A stretch of 64,000 bases of DNA. It comes from Ktedonospora formicarum. Lineage in GTDB: Bacteria > Chloroflexota > Ktedonobacteria > Ktedonobacterales > Ktedonobacteraceae. The notes under the pieces are model-generated. The model was given only the letters and a program-made list of their open reading frames with translations, ran no database searches and was not told the DNA's origin. The translations under genes were made by a program, and so were the position numbers. Positions 35,318 to 43,045 of this stretch are shown piece by piece. The stretch lies in the NCBI RefSeq assembly GCF_016587355.1, contig NZ_BNJF01000003.1, positions 372,001 through 436,000 on the forward strand, in the 5' to 3' direction. The stretch's first letter is position 1. Every line of letters starts with the position of its first letter.

Positions 35318-35460
35318 GCCCTCTCGACCAAGGGCTAGCAGGGTCGCTCCCTGCTCGATTCGTCCTGCTGGGGAAAGGCTAAGGACTCCACACGGCTTGA
35401 CCGGCAAGGAAAGATCGCTCTTTCCCAGCAGCTTTTCCTGGGCCAATCGACGATTGGAGG
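35318..35460 (+). ncRNA. Structured leader of IS110 element, candidate bridge RNA
   Basis: Between the HEAT gene and the IS110 recombinase are several stems: AGCAGGG-TCGCT-CCCTGCT (35337-35355), CTGCTGGGGAAAG pairing with CTTTCCCAGCAG (35365-35377, 35420-35431) and CCAATCG-A-CGATTGG (35442-35456). IS110-group elements are known to encode a bridge RNA in the noncoding part next to the recombinase. The stems are seen; the RNA and its two guide loops are inferred. Confidence 0.5.
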
Positions 35461-35533
35461 GTAGTTGCTTCGAGCACCTGTTATATAAGGACCCGACCGC
35501 TCCCAGGAAGTTTTGGCGAAAGGAAGTTCGAAG

Positions 35534-36748
35534 ATGTGGTATGTTGGATTGGATTGGAGCGATACCCATCATGATGTGGTTGTGCTCGATGAAGCTGGAC
35601 ATCAGGTGGGAATACAGCGTTTTGCCCACAGCCATCAAGGTTTGCACCACTTGAAAGACTTTTTGCTGGGTATCGCCTCTAGGCCGGAGGATCTGGCCTG
35701 TATCGTCGAAACGAATCACGGCCTGCTCATTACCTTCCTGTTGGAAGCAGGCATTCCGGTGTATCCAGTCAACCCGAAGACAGCGAACAAACTGCGTAAA
35801 ACAGCAGGCGCGAAGACAGACCGCATTGATGCCTATCTGCTGGCAAAAACCGGACGCTTTGACCTGCCCGATCTGCGTCGCCTCTCTCCTGATAGCCCGA
35901 TCATTGCTGAATTGAAGACGCTCACACGCGATCAGGATGCTCTGATTCAAAGCCAAACGCGGCTGGTCAACCAACTCACCGCCTGCCTCAAAGAGTATTA
36001 CCCGGTCAGCTTGAAGCTGTTTGGAAAACTGCATCAGCCCTCGACGCTGCTGTTTTTGCAGGCGTATCCGACTCCAACCGCAGCGGCGGCAGCTTCCCTT
36101 GAAGAGATCGAGGCACTGCTCAAAAGCTGCAAGTATCCTCATGCGCGGCGGGCAGCCCTTGAGATGGTGGAGCAGTTGCATTCTCAAGAGTTGACGGCCA
36201 ATGAGGTCATCGTGCGTGCCAAATCGCGCCTGATGCTCTCGCTGGTCAGACAGTTGCTGCCACTGCTTGAGGACATCAAAAGCTACGATAAGGAGATTGC
36301 TACCCTTTTTTTGAAGCATCCCGACCATGACCTGTGGCAATCTCTGCCTCGGGCTGCTCAGCGTCTGGCTCCGCGGTTGCTTGCCGAATGGGGTGATGAC
36401 CGAGCACGTTACAGAGATGCCCAAAGCGTGCAGGAACTGGCGGGAACGGCTCCCGTGCCGTTCCAAAGCGGCAATTTTTCCAAAGCCCATAAACGCTTTG
36501 CCTGCCTGAAGCCGCTGCGCAATGTGCTCTATCAGTTCGCCTGGCAGACGACGCGACAAGATGCTTGGGCACGAGAGTATTACCAGCGCAAGCGGATGGA
36601 AGGCAAGACCCACAGTATGGCCGTGCGCTGCCTGGCTAATGTCTGGGTACGCATCATCTATCGCATGTGGGTGAGCAAGGACCTCTATCAGGCCGCAACG
36701 TTTGAAGCGGCGAAGCTGGCTCACGCGCCTCGTCAACGTGCTGCCTAA
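35534..36748 (+). CDS. IS110-family recombinase/transposase
   Basis: A 404-aa DEDD recombinase from ATG 35534 (GAAAGGAAG upstream). The RuvC-like N-terminal domain shows WYVGLDWSDTHHDVVVLDE, the conserved VETNHG and KTDRIDAYLLA. The C-terminal transposase_20 part contains RLAPRLLAEWGDD and LAGTAPVPFQSGNFSKAHKRFACLK, where the nucleophilic Ser of IS110 enzymes lies. The frame is full length. The element sits between two HEAT paralogues that point away from it. Confidence 0.92.
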   Translation: MWYVGLDWSDTHHDVVVLDEAGHQVGIQRFAHSHQGLHHLKDFLLGIASRPEDLACIVETNHGLLITFLLEAGIPVYPVNPKTANKLRKTAGAKTDRIDAYLLAKTGRFDLPDLRRLSPDSPIIAELKTLTRDQDALIQSQTRLVNQLTACLKEYYPVSLKLFGKLHQPSTLLFLQAYPTPTAAAAASLEEIEALLKSCKYPHARRAALEMVEQLHSQELTANEVIVRAKSRLMLSLVRQLLPLLEDIKSYDKEIATLFLKHPDHDLWQSLPRAAQRLAPRLLAEWGDDRARYRDAQSVQELAGTAPVPFQSGNFSKAHKRFACLKPLRNVLYQFAWQTTRQDAWAREYYQRKRMEGKTHSMAVRCLANVWVRIIYRMWVSKDLYQAATFEAAKLAHAPRQRAA

Positions 36749-37303
36749 ACCCAGGCTGTCCCTTGGCGTCATGGCTGGTTGGGCAGACTGAGCACTGCAA
36801 CGTCTGTTGTCAGTGCTGAGACCGTGTGCTCCAACGGAGTCGCCCAAACGGTTCCCGCTGCGCTTTTTCTGCCGAGCGTGAGCCATTCCTTCATCCCTGC
36901 TCCTCGCTCCAACGTCTGCCGCAGCCCGCCACCGCGTTCCCGACTTCCGGTGTGGGTTACTTGCAGCAGACCATCTCGAGTCAAGGCCGCGCAGGAGGGG
37001 AAAGAGTCGAGGGTAGGCGCGCTCGTCTTGGCCTTGACCGAGGTGGGAGGCTTGTAAGCCCACACGGGAGGCAGTTTCACCTCTGCTCACCTTGCTTTTT
37101 CCTTTCTCGTTTTTGGCTCTTGACATAGAGGGTCTTTCCTGGGAGAGCATCCGACTTCTTTGCACCTATTCTCTCTACATGCCTCTGGGCTGGCAAACTG
37201 GGGGGACCATCATCTCACCTGGCTTGCCACAAATGGGGCTCCATGCCTTTTTCTGATCATATGGTTTCCCTTTGGCTGAGGATGAAAGAATCTCTTCAGG
37301 ACG
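36749..37303. other. 3' noncoding part of IS110 element and flank
   Basis: No gene is convincing. GTCAAGGCC and GGCCTTGAC (36980-36988, 37030-37038) form an inverted repeat, and GC-rich stretches suggest further structure. The right end of the IS110 element must lie here but IS110 elements lack clear inverted ends, so I cannot place it. Confidence 0.4.
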
Positions 37304-37351
37304 GCTACCTGTGACTCACTGAGCCAGACAGAGCAGTGAGTCACAGGTAGC
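37304..37351. repeat. Perfect 17-bp inverted repeat
   Basis: GCTACCTGTGACTCACT and its exact complement are separated by 14 bases. No T-run follows. It lies about 185 bases before the second HEAT gene; role unknown (terminator, protein site or insertion remnant). Confidence 0.6.
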
Positions 37352-37535
37352 TATCTTGGAGAGGTGCTCTTGCTCTGACGGAGAAGCGAGAGAGGGAGAT
37401 GTGGTGGACATCTGCGGCAAGCAGGCGAACAGCAGCTAAGACAATGGTCCTCCCGCCTTGCCAGCTCAGAGGTGCGTGGAGAGAATAGGGGCAGAGAACT
37501 CTTGTGATCTTTTAGGAAAGGAATACCTGCATTTC

Positions 37536-38579
37536 ATGACGACTCCCCGCATCCCCTTCACCGTATTGCTTACAGAACTGACCGATCCTAACAGTCAGGT
37601 GCGCCTGCAGGCCATCAGGAGCATTATGCGCCGTCGCTCCGAGCGAGGACAAGCATATATGCCATTGCTGGCACTGCTCAAGGATCCCGAAGAGGAGGTG
37701 CTCAAAGCTGCTATCAACGCTCTGGGCTCCCTTAACGATCCCCGCACGTTTCCTCAACTGGCCCAAGAACTGCCCCACTATTCCCCTCAGCTTCGCTTGC
37801 TCGCGCTGAAGACCCTGGAGCAGTTGAGTTTTCCCCAGGCAATCCTGTATTGGCTTGAGAACCGTTACGACGTGAGCAAGCGTATCTGTCAGGCAGCAAA
37901 CATAGCCCTGAAAGATGTGCGTGCTGTTGAGCCCCTTATTATCATTCTGGGCGATACCAAGAGACCTCTTCGTGGGAGAGCAGCCTTTGCTCTAGGCGAG
38001 TTAGGAGATGTGCGTGCCGTTGACCCCCTCATCACCGCTCTGGACGATCCGATTGCTGACGTTCGCGACTGGGTAGTTCGTGCTCTAGGCGAGTTAGGAG
38101 ATGTGCGTGCCGTTGACCCCCTCCTGACCATGCTCAACGATGCAGATGCAAGTGTTCGCTTGGGAACGGTCTCTGCTCTGGGCAAGTTAGGAGATGCGCG
38201 CGCCGTTGACCCTCTCATCACTATTGCTCGGGACGATATGAATAGATCTCTCCGCTGGAGCGTAGCCTCAGCATTAGGCGAGTTAGGAGATGTGCGTGCT
38301 GTTGACCCCCTCCTGGCCATGCTCAACGATACAGATGCAAACGTTTGTTTGTGGGCAGCCTCTGCCCTAGGCAAGCTAGGAGATGTGCGTGCTGTTGACC
38401 CCCTCCTGGCCATGCTCAGCAATACATCTTGGGCTTTTCGTCGGGTTGCGGCTCACTCCTTGGGCAAGTTGGGAGACGCACGTGCCATCTCGCCTTTACG
38501 TGCTCTCTTGACTGATTCGACTGATACTGTTGCCCAACAAGCTCAGCAGGCTATTGCACAATTGGAAGAGGCTGTATAG
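37536..38579 (+). CDS. HEAT-repeat protein, paralogue 2
   Basis: A 347-aa HEAT solenoid with about ten repeats, many nearly identical (ALGELGDVRAVDPLLTMLND), and the same N-terminal block as the protein at 34323-35279. DNA of successive repeats is also nearly identical (GGCGAGTTAGGAGATGTGCG recurs), which implies recent expansion by unequal crossing-over and possible length variation. ATG 37536 is chosen because it aligns with the paralogue start and follows AGGAAAGGAA. Probable protein-binding scaffold. Confidence 0.85.
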   Translation: MTTPRIPFTVLLTELTDPNSQVRLQAIRSIMRRRSERGQAYMPLLALLKDPEEEVLKAAINALGSLNDPRTFPQLAQELPHYSPQLRLLALKTLEQLSFPQAILYWLENRYDVSKRICQAANIALKDVRAVEPLIIILGDTKRPLRGRAAFALGELGDVRAVDPLITALDDPIADVRDWVVRALGELGDVRAVDPLLTMLNDADASVRLGTVSALGKLGDARAVDPLITIARDDMNRSLRWSVASALGELGDVRAVDPLLAMLNDTDANVCLWAASALGKLGDVRAVDPLLAMLSNTSWAFRRVAAHSLGKLGDARAISPLRALLTDSTDTVAQQAQQAIAQLEEAV

Positions 38580-38677
38580 GGGTTAGTTATAGCGTTTGCA
38601 TACATCGCATGCTATACTAGTTTTCCGAACTATAAAATTTCTTAGGAGAAAAGCAACGGTTAGGGAGAAGGGAAAAC

Positions 38678-39223
38678 ATGGCAAACCCAGAGCATCTTGC
38701 CCTCCTCACCACAGGGCATGGAAAAAGCCGCAGCGATAAAGAATGGTACGAAATATGGTACCAATGGAAAGACCAGCACCCAGACACCATTCTCGATCTG
38801 CGAAACGCAGATTTGGCCGATATCGAGCTCCACTGGATCAATCTCTCGAAGGCTATTCTTGAAAATGCCAACCTGGAAGGGGCTACTTTGGAAGCAGTCA
38901 CCCTCCAGGGAGCGAATCTCCAAGAAGCGAATCTCCAAGGGGCTGACCTCCTATGGGCAAACCTTTCAGAGGCCAATCTCCACAGAGCCCGTCTCAGTAA
39001 AGCCTTTTTCCTCCTCGCCGATCTCTCAGGAGCCAATCTTTCAGCGGCCAACTTAGAAGGGGCAAACCTTCAAAGTGCTAACCTCCAGGGGGCTAACCTC
39101 CAAGAAGCGAATCTCCAGGGAGCGAATCTCCAAGGGGCCAATCTCCAGGATGCACTACTTGAACAAGCGATCCTCAAAAACACCAGTTTACAAGAATCCG
39201 AGCGAGAAAGCCCTGCTCATTGA
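38678..39223 (+). CDS. Pentapeptide-repeat protein
   Basis: A 181-aa protein with a good ribosome binding site (AGAAGGGA). After about 40 non-repeat residues (with NGT-like WYEIWYQWKDQHPDTILDLRN), pentapeptide repeats A(N/D)LQG/E run from about 45 to 170 (LQGANLQEANLQGADLLWANL). The last 10 residues (ESERESPAH) leave the repeat pattern shortly before the integrase relic, so the gene may be cut short by a rearrangement. Role unknown; repeats of this type can mimic DNA or act as scaffolds. Confidence 0.82.
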   Translation: MANPEHLALLTTGHGKSRSDKEWYEIWYQWKDQHPDTILDLRNADLADIELHWINLSKAILENANLEGATLEAVTLQGANLQEANLQGADLLWANLSEANLHRARLSKAFFLLADLSGANLSAANLEGANLQSANLQGANLQEANLQGANLQGANLQDALLEQAILKNTSLQESERESPAH

Positions 39224-39234
39224 TGGCAATCATA

Positions 39235-39613
39235 GTGCAACGCAAGAAAGTGCGCGAGGTTCCGCTGAATGCAACGGCCCGCTTGGCCTTACACCACTAT
39301 TTGGAGGCTCTGCCGCCAGAAGAGCAGTACCATTTCCCTTCGAAAAAACGCACCGCGCCTTCACAGAGCGAGCACTGGGGCACGTAATCGCGAAGTATGC
39401 GATGTATGCACAGGTTATCGACCTCAGCCCTCATAATCTTTGCCACCACGTTGGTTATCGAATGGCCGAGGTCGTTCCTGTCTCAATAATGTAAAACTAA
39501 CTATAGCCCTTACACCGACTCGCCCAGATCATGGGCCATGACTCGCTGGATACTACGATGCTCTCTGTGCGTGGGAGCAAGCAGGATCTCCAGCAGGATG
39601 TGGAGAAAATCGC
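39235..39613 (+). pseudogene. Tyrosine recombinase (phage-type integrase) C-terminal relic
   Basis: Pieces in different frames read RKKVREVPLNATARLALHHYLEALPPEEQYHF, then TERALGHVIAKYA...DLSPHNLCHHVGYRMAE, then PLHRLAQIMGHDSLDTTM and SKQDLQQDVEKIAWR. These are the catalytic blocks of a tyrosine recombinase. The Arg of box II (normally LRHRFG) is Cys here, about 30 extra bases lie before LHRLAQIMGH, and a frameshift lies near 39345. The active Tyr region reads TTMLSVRG, where Tyr is replaced by Ser. The gene is dead. Confidence 0.75.
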
Positions 39614-40021
39614 TTGGAGATCATACGGGTATTCTACTCCTATGCACATGAAGACGAACGCCTGCGGAGAAAACTTGAGACTCATCTTGGTCTCTTGCAA
39701 CAACAAGGTCTCATCGTTGGCTGGCATGACCGAAATATCAGCGCGGGAACAGAATGGGCGCAAGAAATCAGTGACCATCTCAACACCGCTCAAATTATCC
39801 TCTTGCTTGTCAGTGCATCTTTTCTGGCATCCAAGTATTGCTATAGTCGCGAAATGATGCAAGCCTTAGAGAGGCATGAAAACGGGAGTGCTCGTGTTAT
39901 TCCGATCATTTTACGTCCCGTAGATTGGAAAGATGCTCCCTTTGGCAAGCTCCAGGTCCTTCCAACCGGAGCAATACCAATAACTGGACGGGGGTGGCAC
40001 AACAGTGATGACCACGTTTGA
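39614..40021 (+). CDS. TIR-domain protein, truncated and fused to integrase relic
   Basis: A 135-aa TIR_2-type domain: IIRVFYSYAHEDERLRRKLETHLGLLQ, IVGWHDRNISAGTEW, AQIILLLVSASFLASKYCYS followed by REMMQALERH (catalytic-type Glu), and VIPIILRPVDW. Its first codon lies inside the end of the integrase relic (TTG 39614), so its own start region has been lost or replaced. The frame stops at WHNSDDHV where relatives continue. Bacterial TIR domains often act as NAD-degrading effectors in defence, attached to sensor domains; none remains here. Confidence 0.7.
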   Translation: MEIIRVFYSYAHEDERLRRKLETHLGLLQQQGLIVGWHDRNISAGTEWAQEISDHLNTAQIILLLVSASFLASKYCYSREMMQALERHENGSARVIPIILRPVDWKDAPFGKLQVLPTGAIPITGRGWHNSDDHV

Positions 40022-40053
40022 GGATTGACGCCTGGGTGGAAGGGCACACAAAA

Positions 40054-40079
40054 GGAGCCACGACATTCATCGTGGCTCC
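40054..40079 (-). terminator. Rho-independent terminator, minus strand
   Basis: GGAGCCACGA and TCGTGGCTCC form a 10-bp stem with a 6-base loop, followed on the minus strand by TTTTGTGT. Likely end of the csrA cluster transcript. Confidence 0.75.
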
Positions 40080-40527
40080 CAAATGGCAATTGGTTGCGTT
40101 TGATTGGCATTGATGGCGCGCGCGAAGCCGCTCATGGGCAGCATATGAGGAGAAGAGAGGAGGCATGAGACCACAGAACGGTCCCGCACGCAGCGCAGCG
40201 TCCGCCCTCTCCTGGCTCATTCTTACCAATTATTCAGGCCCTGGCACCTCCTCCATTGCAAGAGCACACGTTGTGCAGGAGTATCAATGGTGGAGCAAGA
40301 GGCGAAAAACGTGAGCGCAATAACCACATGGCAAGCGATACATCGAGGAGGGAACACTTCCATATGGCGAAAAATTTCCCGCAATGATCTGATGGGTTCT
40401 TCAGGCCAGCGTCTGAAAGTGCACACATATCAAGACCTGACGCTCCTTTTCGTGCCCATTGGGGTGTGCACGCAACCAGTCAATAGTCGTGTTGGTTTCG
40501 CTGCTCAAGAAGGCATCCGTATGCTCA
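40080..40527. other. Downstream region of csrA, no gene recognised
   Basis: About 450 bases between the terminator and csrA. An 87-codon open frame on the plus strand lacks a good ribosome binding site. I see nothing else. Confidence 0.4.
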
Positions 40528-40737
40528 TCATATCGTCGCTCGGCCCGTAATCGTTCCCTTTTCCTCTATGGTGCCTGACTCGCGCGTCGTACGGAGCAAT
40601 TCTTCGCGCACAATTGGCACATGAGGCGGTGCCTCCACTCCGAGTTTGACGCGTTCGCCTTCAATGGCGAGCACAGAGAGATGGATAGTGTCACCAATCA
40701 CAATGCGCTCCCCTACTTTTCTTCGTAGTATAAGCAT
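40528..40737 (-). CDS. csrA: Carbon storage regulator CsrA
   Basis: A 69-aa protein from ATG 40737 (AAAGGA upstream). The start MLILRRKVGERIVIGDTIHL and the middle VKLGVEAPPHVPIVREEL are the conserved RNA-binding beta-strands of CsrA, including the Arg near position 45 (VPIVREE). CsrA dimers bind GGA motifs in mRNA leaders and change translation or stability. It follows a 155-aa unknown gene by 45 bases in a minus-strand cluster with a kinase and a dnaN-like pseudogene. CsrA is not common in Chloroflexota to my knowledge, so transfer or a plasmid origin is possible. Confidence 0.9.
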   Translation of the reverse strand: MLILRRKVGERIVIGDTIHLSVLAIEGERVKLGVEAPPHVPIVREELLRTTRESGTIEEKGTITGRATI

Positions 40738-40782
40738 ACCGATATCGTCCTTTCCTTTGATCTCATCCAAGGTGCCTTCTTG

Positions 40783-41250
40783 CTATATGAGTTCCTCAAC
40801 CGTGATTTCAGGCGGGATCTCAGATACATCAACCCCTTCCCAGAAGAGGTCCTTCATCATCTCACCCACAGCAGCGAGTAAGTGCTGCTGCGCAGTCTTG
40901 CGCTTCTGCTCAAACGCATGGCTTTCTCTATAGCGTGCAAACTGGGTAAACACGGAGGCGAGAGGATGATGTTCGCTGAATTGAATGAGGTAGATTTGAA
41001 ATTTGAGCTGGCCCTGTGTATCAGGAAGTACCACGCGAAGCTGAGGGGTAGTATGGGCAAGACTCAAATGATAGAGCGCCTCATCCTCCTCAGCATACCG
41101 AAGGATCGTCATCTCTGGTTCATCAAGAGAGCGCTCAGATCGCTGGTGGTGCCCAGGCATCTGCTCTCTTTCGATGGATTGCGCTTTGTCTTCCATTTCT
41201 ACACCAAGCGAGCGTAAGAACTGCACAAATTCGTCGCTATCTGGATTCAT
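40783..41250 (-). CDS. Unknown protein upstream of csrA
   Basis: A 155-aa acidic, soluble protein. It has a polar first third (EDKAQSIEREQMPGHHQRSE), then a mixed alpha/beta part (LRVVLPDTQGQLKFQIYLIQF) and ends EIPPEITVEELI. I do not recognise the family. The spacing to csrA suggests co-transcription. In other bacteria csrA is often next to a protein antagonist (FliW), but this sequence does not look like FliW. Confidence 0.65.
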   Translation of the reverse strand: MNPDSDEFVQFLRSLGVEMEDKAQSIEREQMPGHHQRSERSLDEPEMTILRYAEEDEALYHLSLAHTTPQLRVVLPDTQGQLKFQIYLIQFSEHHPLASVFTQFARYRESHAFEQKRKTAQQHLLAAVGEMMKDLFWEGVDVSEIPPEITVEELI

Positions 41251-41384
41251 ACGCTATGCGCATGTGCTCTCACTTAAGACAAAAGCACATGCTCCTCCTT
41301 CCCTGGATACAAAGTATTGCTCACATTCTCGTTATTTTCACACTATCCACACGTCCGCATACCGTTTTGCCCTGTTGCCATCGT

Positions 41385-42603
41385 TTATGTGAGAGCAGCA
41401 GACCCATGTTCTTCTGGAACTTGCGCTCGTTGCAGACGAGATGTGGATTGGGCCGTGTCTGACGCCCTGGTGCTTAACGGCATCATGACGTAGTGATACT
41501 GTGTGGAGGCAAGGGCCGGGGTGATTTCAATGGGGCGGAGGGGGCTCACCACCTCTAACGCCATCTCTGGCATATCGAGTACAGCAAGTACATCCGCCAG
41601 ATACCTGGTGTTCAAACAAATCTCGTGCTGATCGTCGCCAGAGATGGTCGCAGGAATGACACTCACATTCGTGCCCAACTCCTCAGCCGTGGCCTGCAAT
41701 GTCACAGTATTTGGTTCTCCTTCCTGAGTCTCCTGTCCACGCAGCGTCACACGTACCAGATTGCCCCCATCTCTGGCAAACGGCTCTACTTCCTTGACCG
41801 CTGCGGCAAGCGCCTGTCACTCCATGACAGCTCGTGTCCTCCACACTTTGGGCAACACGGCCTGATAATTGGCATAGGTCCCTTCAAGCAATGGTGCAAA
41901 GAAATCCAGAGACGGCGTATGGAATCGCACTAGATTCCGGCGGGGAGTCACACCTATTTCCACGGTTCCCTCTTTGGGCAAGATGCGAGCAAGTTGCTCC
42001 ATGACGCGTGCAGGGATAAGGAGTTCTTCGATCAGGTGCTCGGCGACTGGCAGGTTGCGCACTGCCAGGCGAAATGAATCCGCAGCCACACAGGTCAGCT
42101 GTCCATGCTTTTCCGTCAGGTACATCCCGGTGAAGATGGGGCGACTCGTGTCCTGGGTTGCGGCAAAGGATACCTGCTCGATCATCTCTTTGAGCTGATT
42201 TGCCTCCAAGACTATGATCTCTTGCTCATCGTCAAAGGCCGGCATTACAGGAAATTGCGAAGGATCCGTCCCATTGATGTCCGCACTCGACCGCCCACAG
42301 CTGATATGGCATGCATAAGTGCCTTCTTGCAGAGCAAGTGAGACAGGATTTGTCTGCAGGCTCCCAATATAGTCCGTCAGGAGCTTGGCAGGGAACGCAA
42401 TAGATCCGTGTGCTTCAATGGTGGCTGCAAGCCGATACACAATACTCACCCCCTCTCCATTGGAGGCAGACACCTGAAGCAGTTCACCATCGGTGGCCAC
42501 ATGGACATTTTGCCAGCACCGGAAGCGTGCTCCGACGTGGAAACGCATGACCAACCGTGACCAGCGCACGTGCAAGCTCTTGTTGAGCACAGGTAATCTT
42601 CAT
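41385..42603 (-). pseudogene. dnaN: DNA polymerase III beta subunit (sliding clamp), broken
   Basis: MKITCAQQELARALVTVGHAFPRRSTLPVLA starts at 42603, then an extra A in an AAAA run shifts the frame; VHVATDGELLQVSASNGEGV resumes in the next frame and continues through typical clamp sequence (LLIPARVMEQLARIL). An in-frame TGA at 41817-41819 follows RAVME, after which QALAAAVKEVEPFARDGGN... to the end (YHYVMMPL) completes the third domain. Without the two lesions it would be a full-length clamp of about 405 aa. As an essential gene it must have another copy elsewhere; this one is probably an accessory copy. Confidence 0.88.
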
Positions 42604-42745
42604 AGAAATCTCTCTTCCTTTCTTCGACTCAGACCTCTCTGGAGCAAGCTGGTGCAAGGGAGGGCAACCAGCACACTTGCTTCTCTCCCTTGCCAGAACG
42701 TATGCTCGCTCCGATCTGAGCACCACTGGCCGATAGGAGCATGAA

Positions 42746-43045
42746 CTAACGATTCAAGAGACTCTCGGGCAATGGATCATTCGAGATAACATCGATGAAT
42801 GCACGGATCCGAGCACTCATGCTCATGATCCGTGCAATGGTTGAGAGGGGGACGTCACGGTGGGGAAAGTACTCCTCCTTTGGCAGGCGCAGCATATCTC
42901 GTATGGCTTGATCGCGTTCTGGATAGAGATCAAGGTACACCTGTAGCACATCTTCTAGATCGACGAGCCTCCCCCGTAACGACCGCCAGTTCTTACAGCG
43001 GGGTTCAATAAAGATTGAGCTACATGGCAGGCAAGCTTGTGTCAC
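42746..43045 (-). CDS. Small protein coupled to histidine kinase
   Basis: A 99-aa protein whose GTG start overlaps the kinase stop (GTGA), so it is translationally coupled. It begins with Cys residues (MTQACLPCSS, PRCKNW) and continues as a helical, charged protein (VDLEDVLQVYLDLYPERDQAIRDMLRLP). I do not recognise it. Coupling suggests it works with the kinase, for example as an output or adaptor. Confidence 0.65.
   Translation of the reverse strand: MTQACLPCSSIFIEPRCKNWRSLRGRLVDLEDVLQVYLDLYPERDQAIRDMLRLPKEEYFPHRDVPLSTIARIMSMSARIRAFIDVISNDPLPESLLNR

Noticed and set aside
35303..37165. 620-codon open frame on the minus strand opposite the IS110 recombinase
   Set aside because: It is antisense to a clear DEDD recombinase, has no recognisable domain, and its length follows from the codon bias of the plus-strand gene.
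39075..39494. 140-codon plus-strand frame after the pentapeptide gene
   Set aside because: Its first part is the pentapeptide repeat DNA read in another frame; only the second part is meaningful, as integrase relic, and is annotated as such.
40783..41250. FliW as the identity of the gene before csrA
   Set aside because: FliW often neighbours csrA, but length and sequence here do not show FliW motifs.
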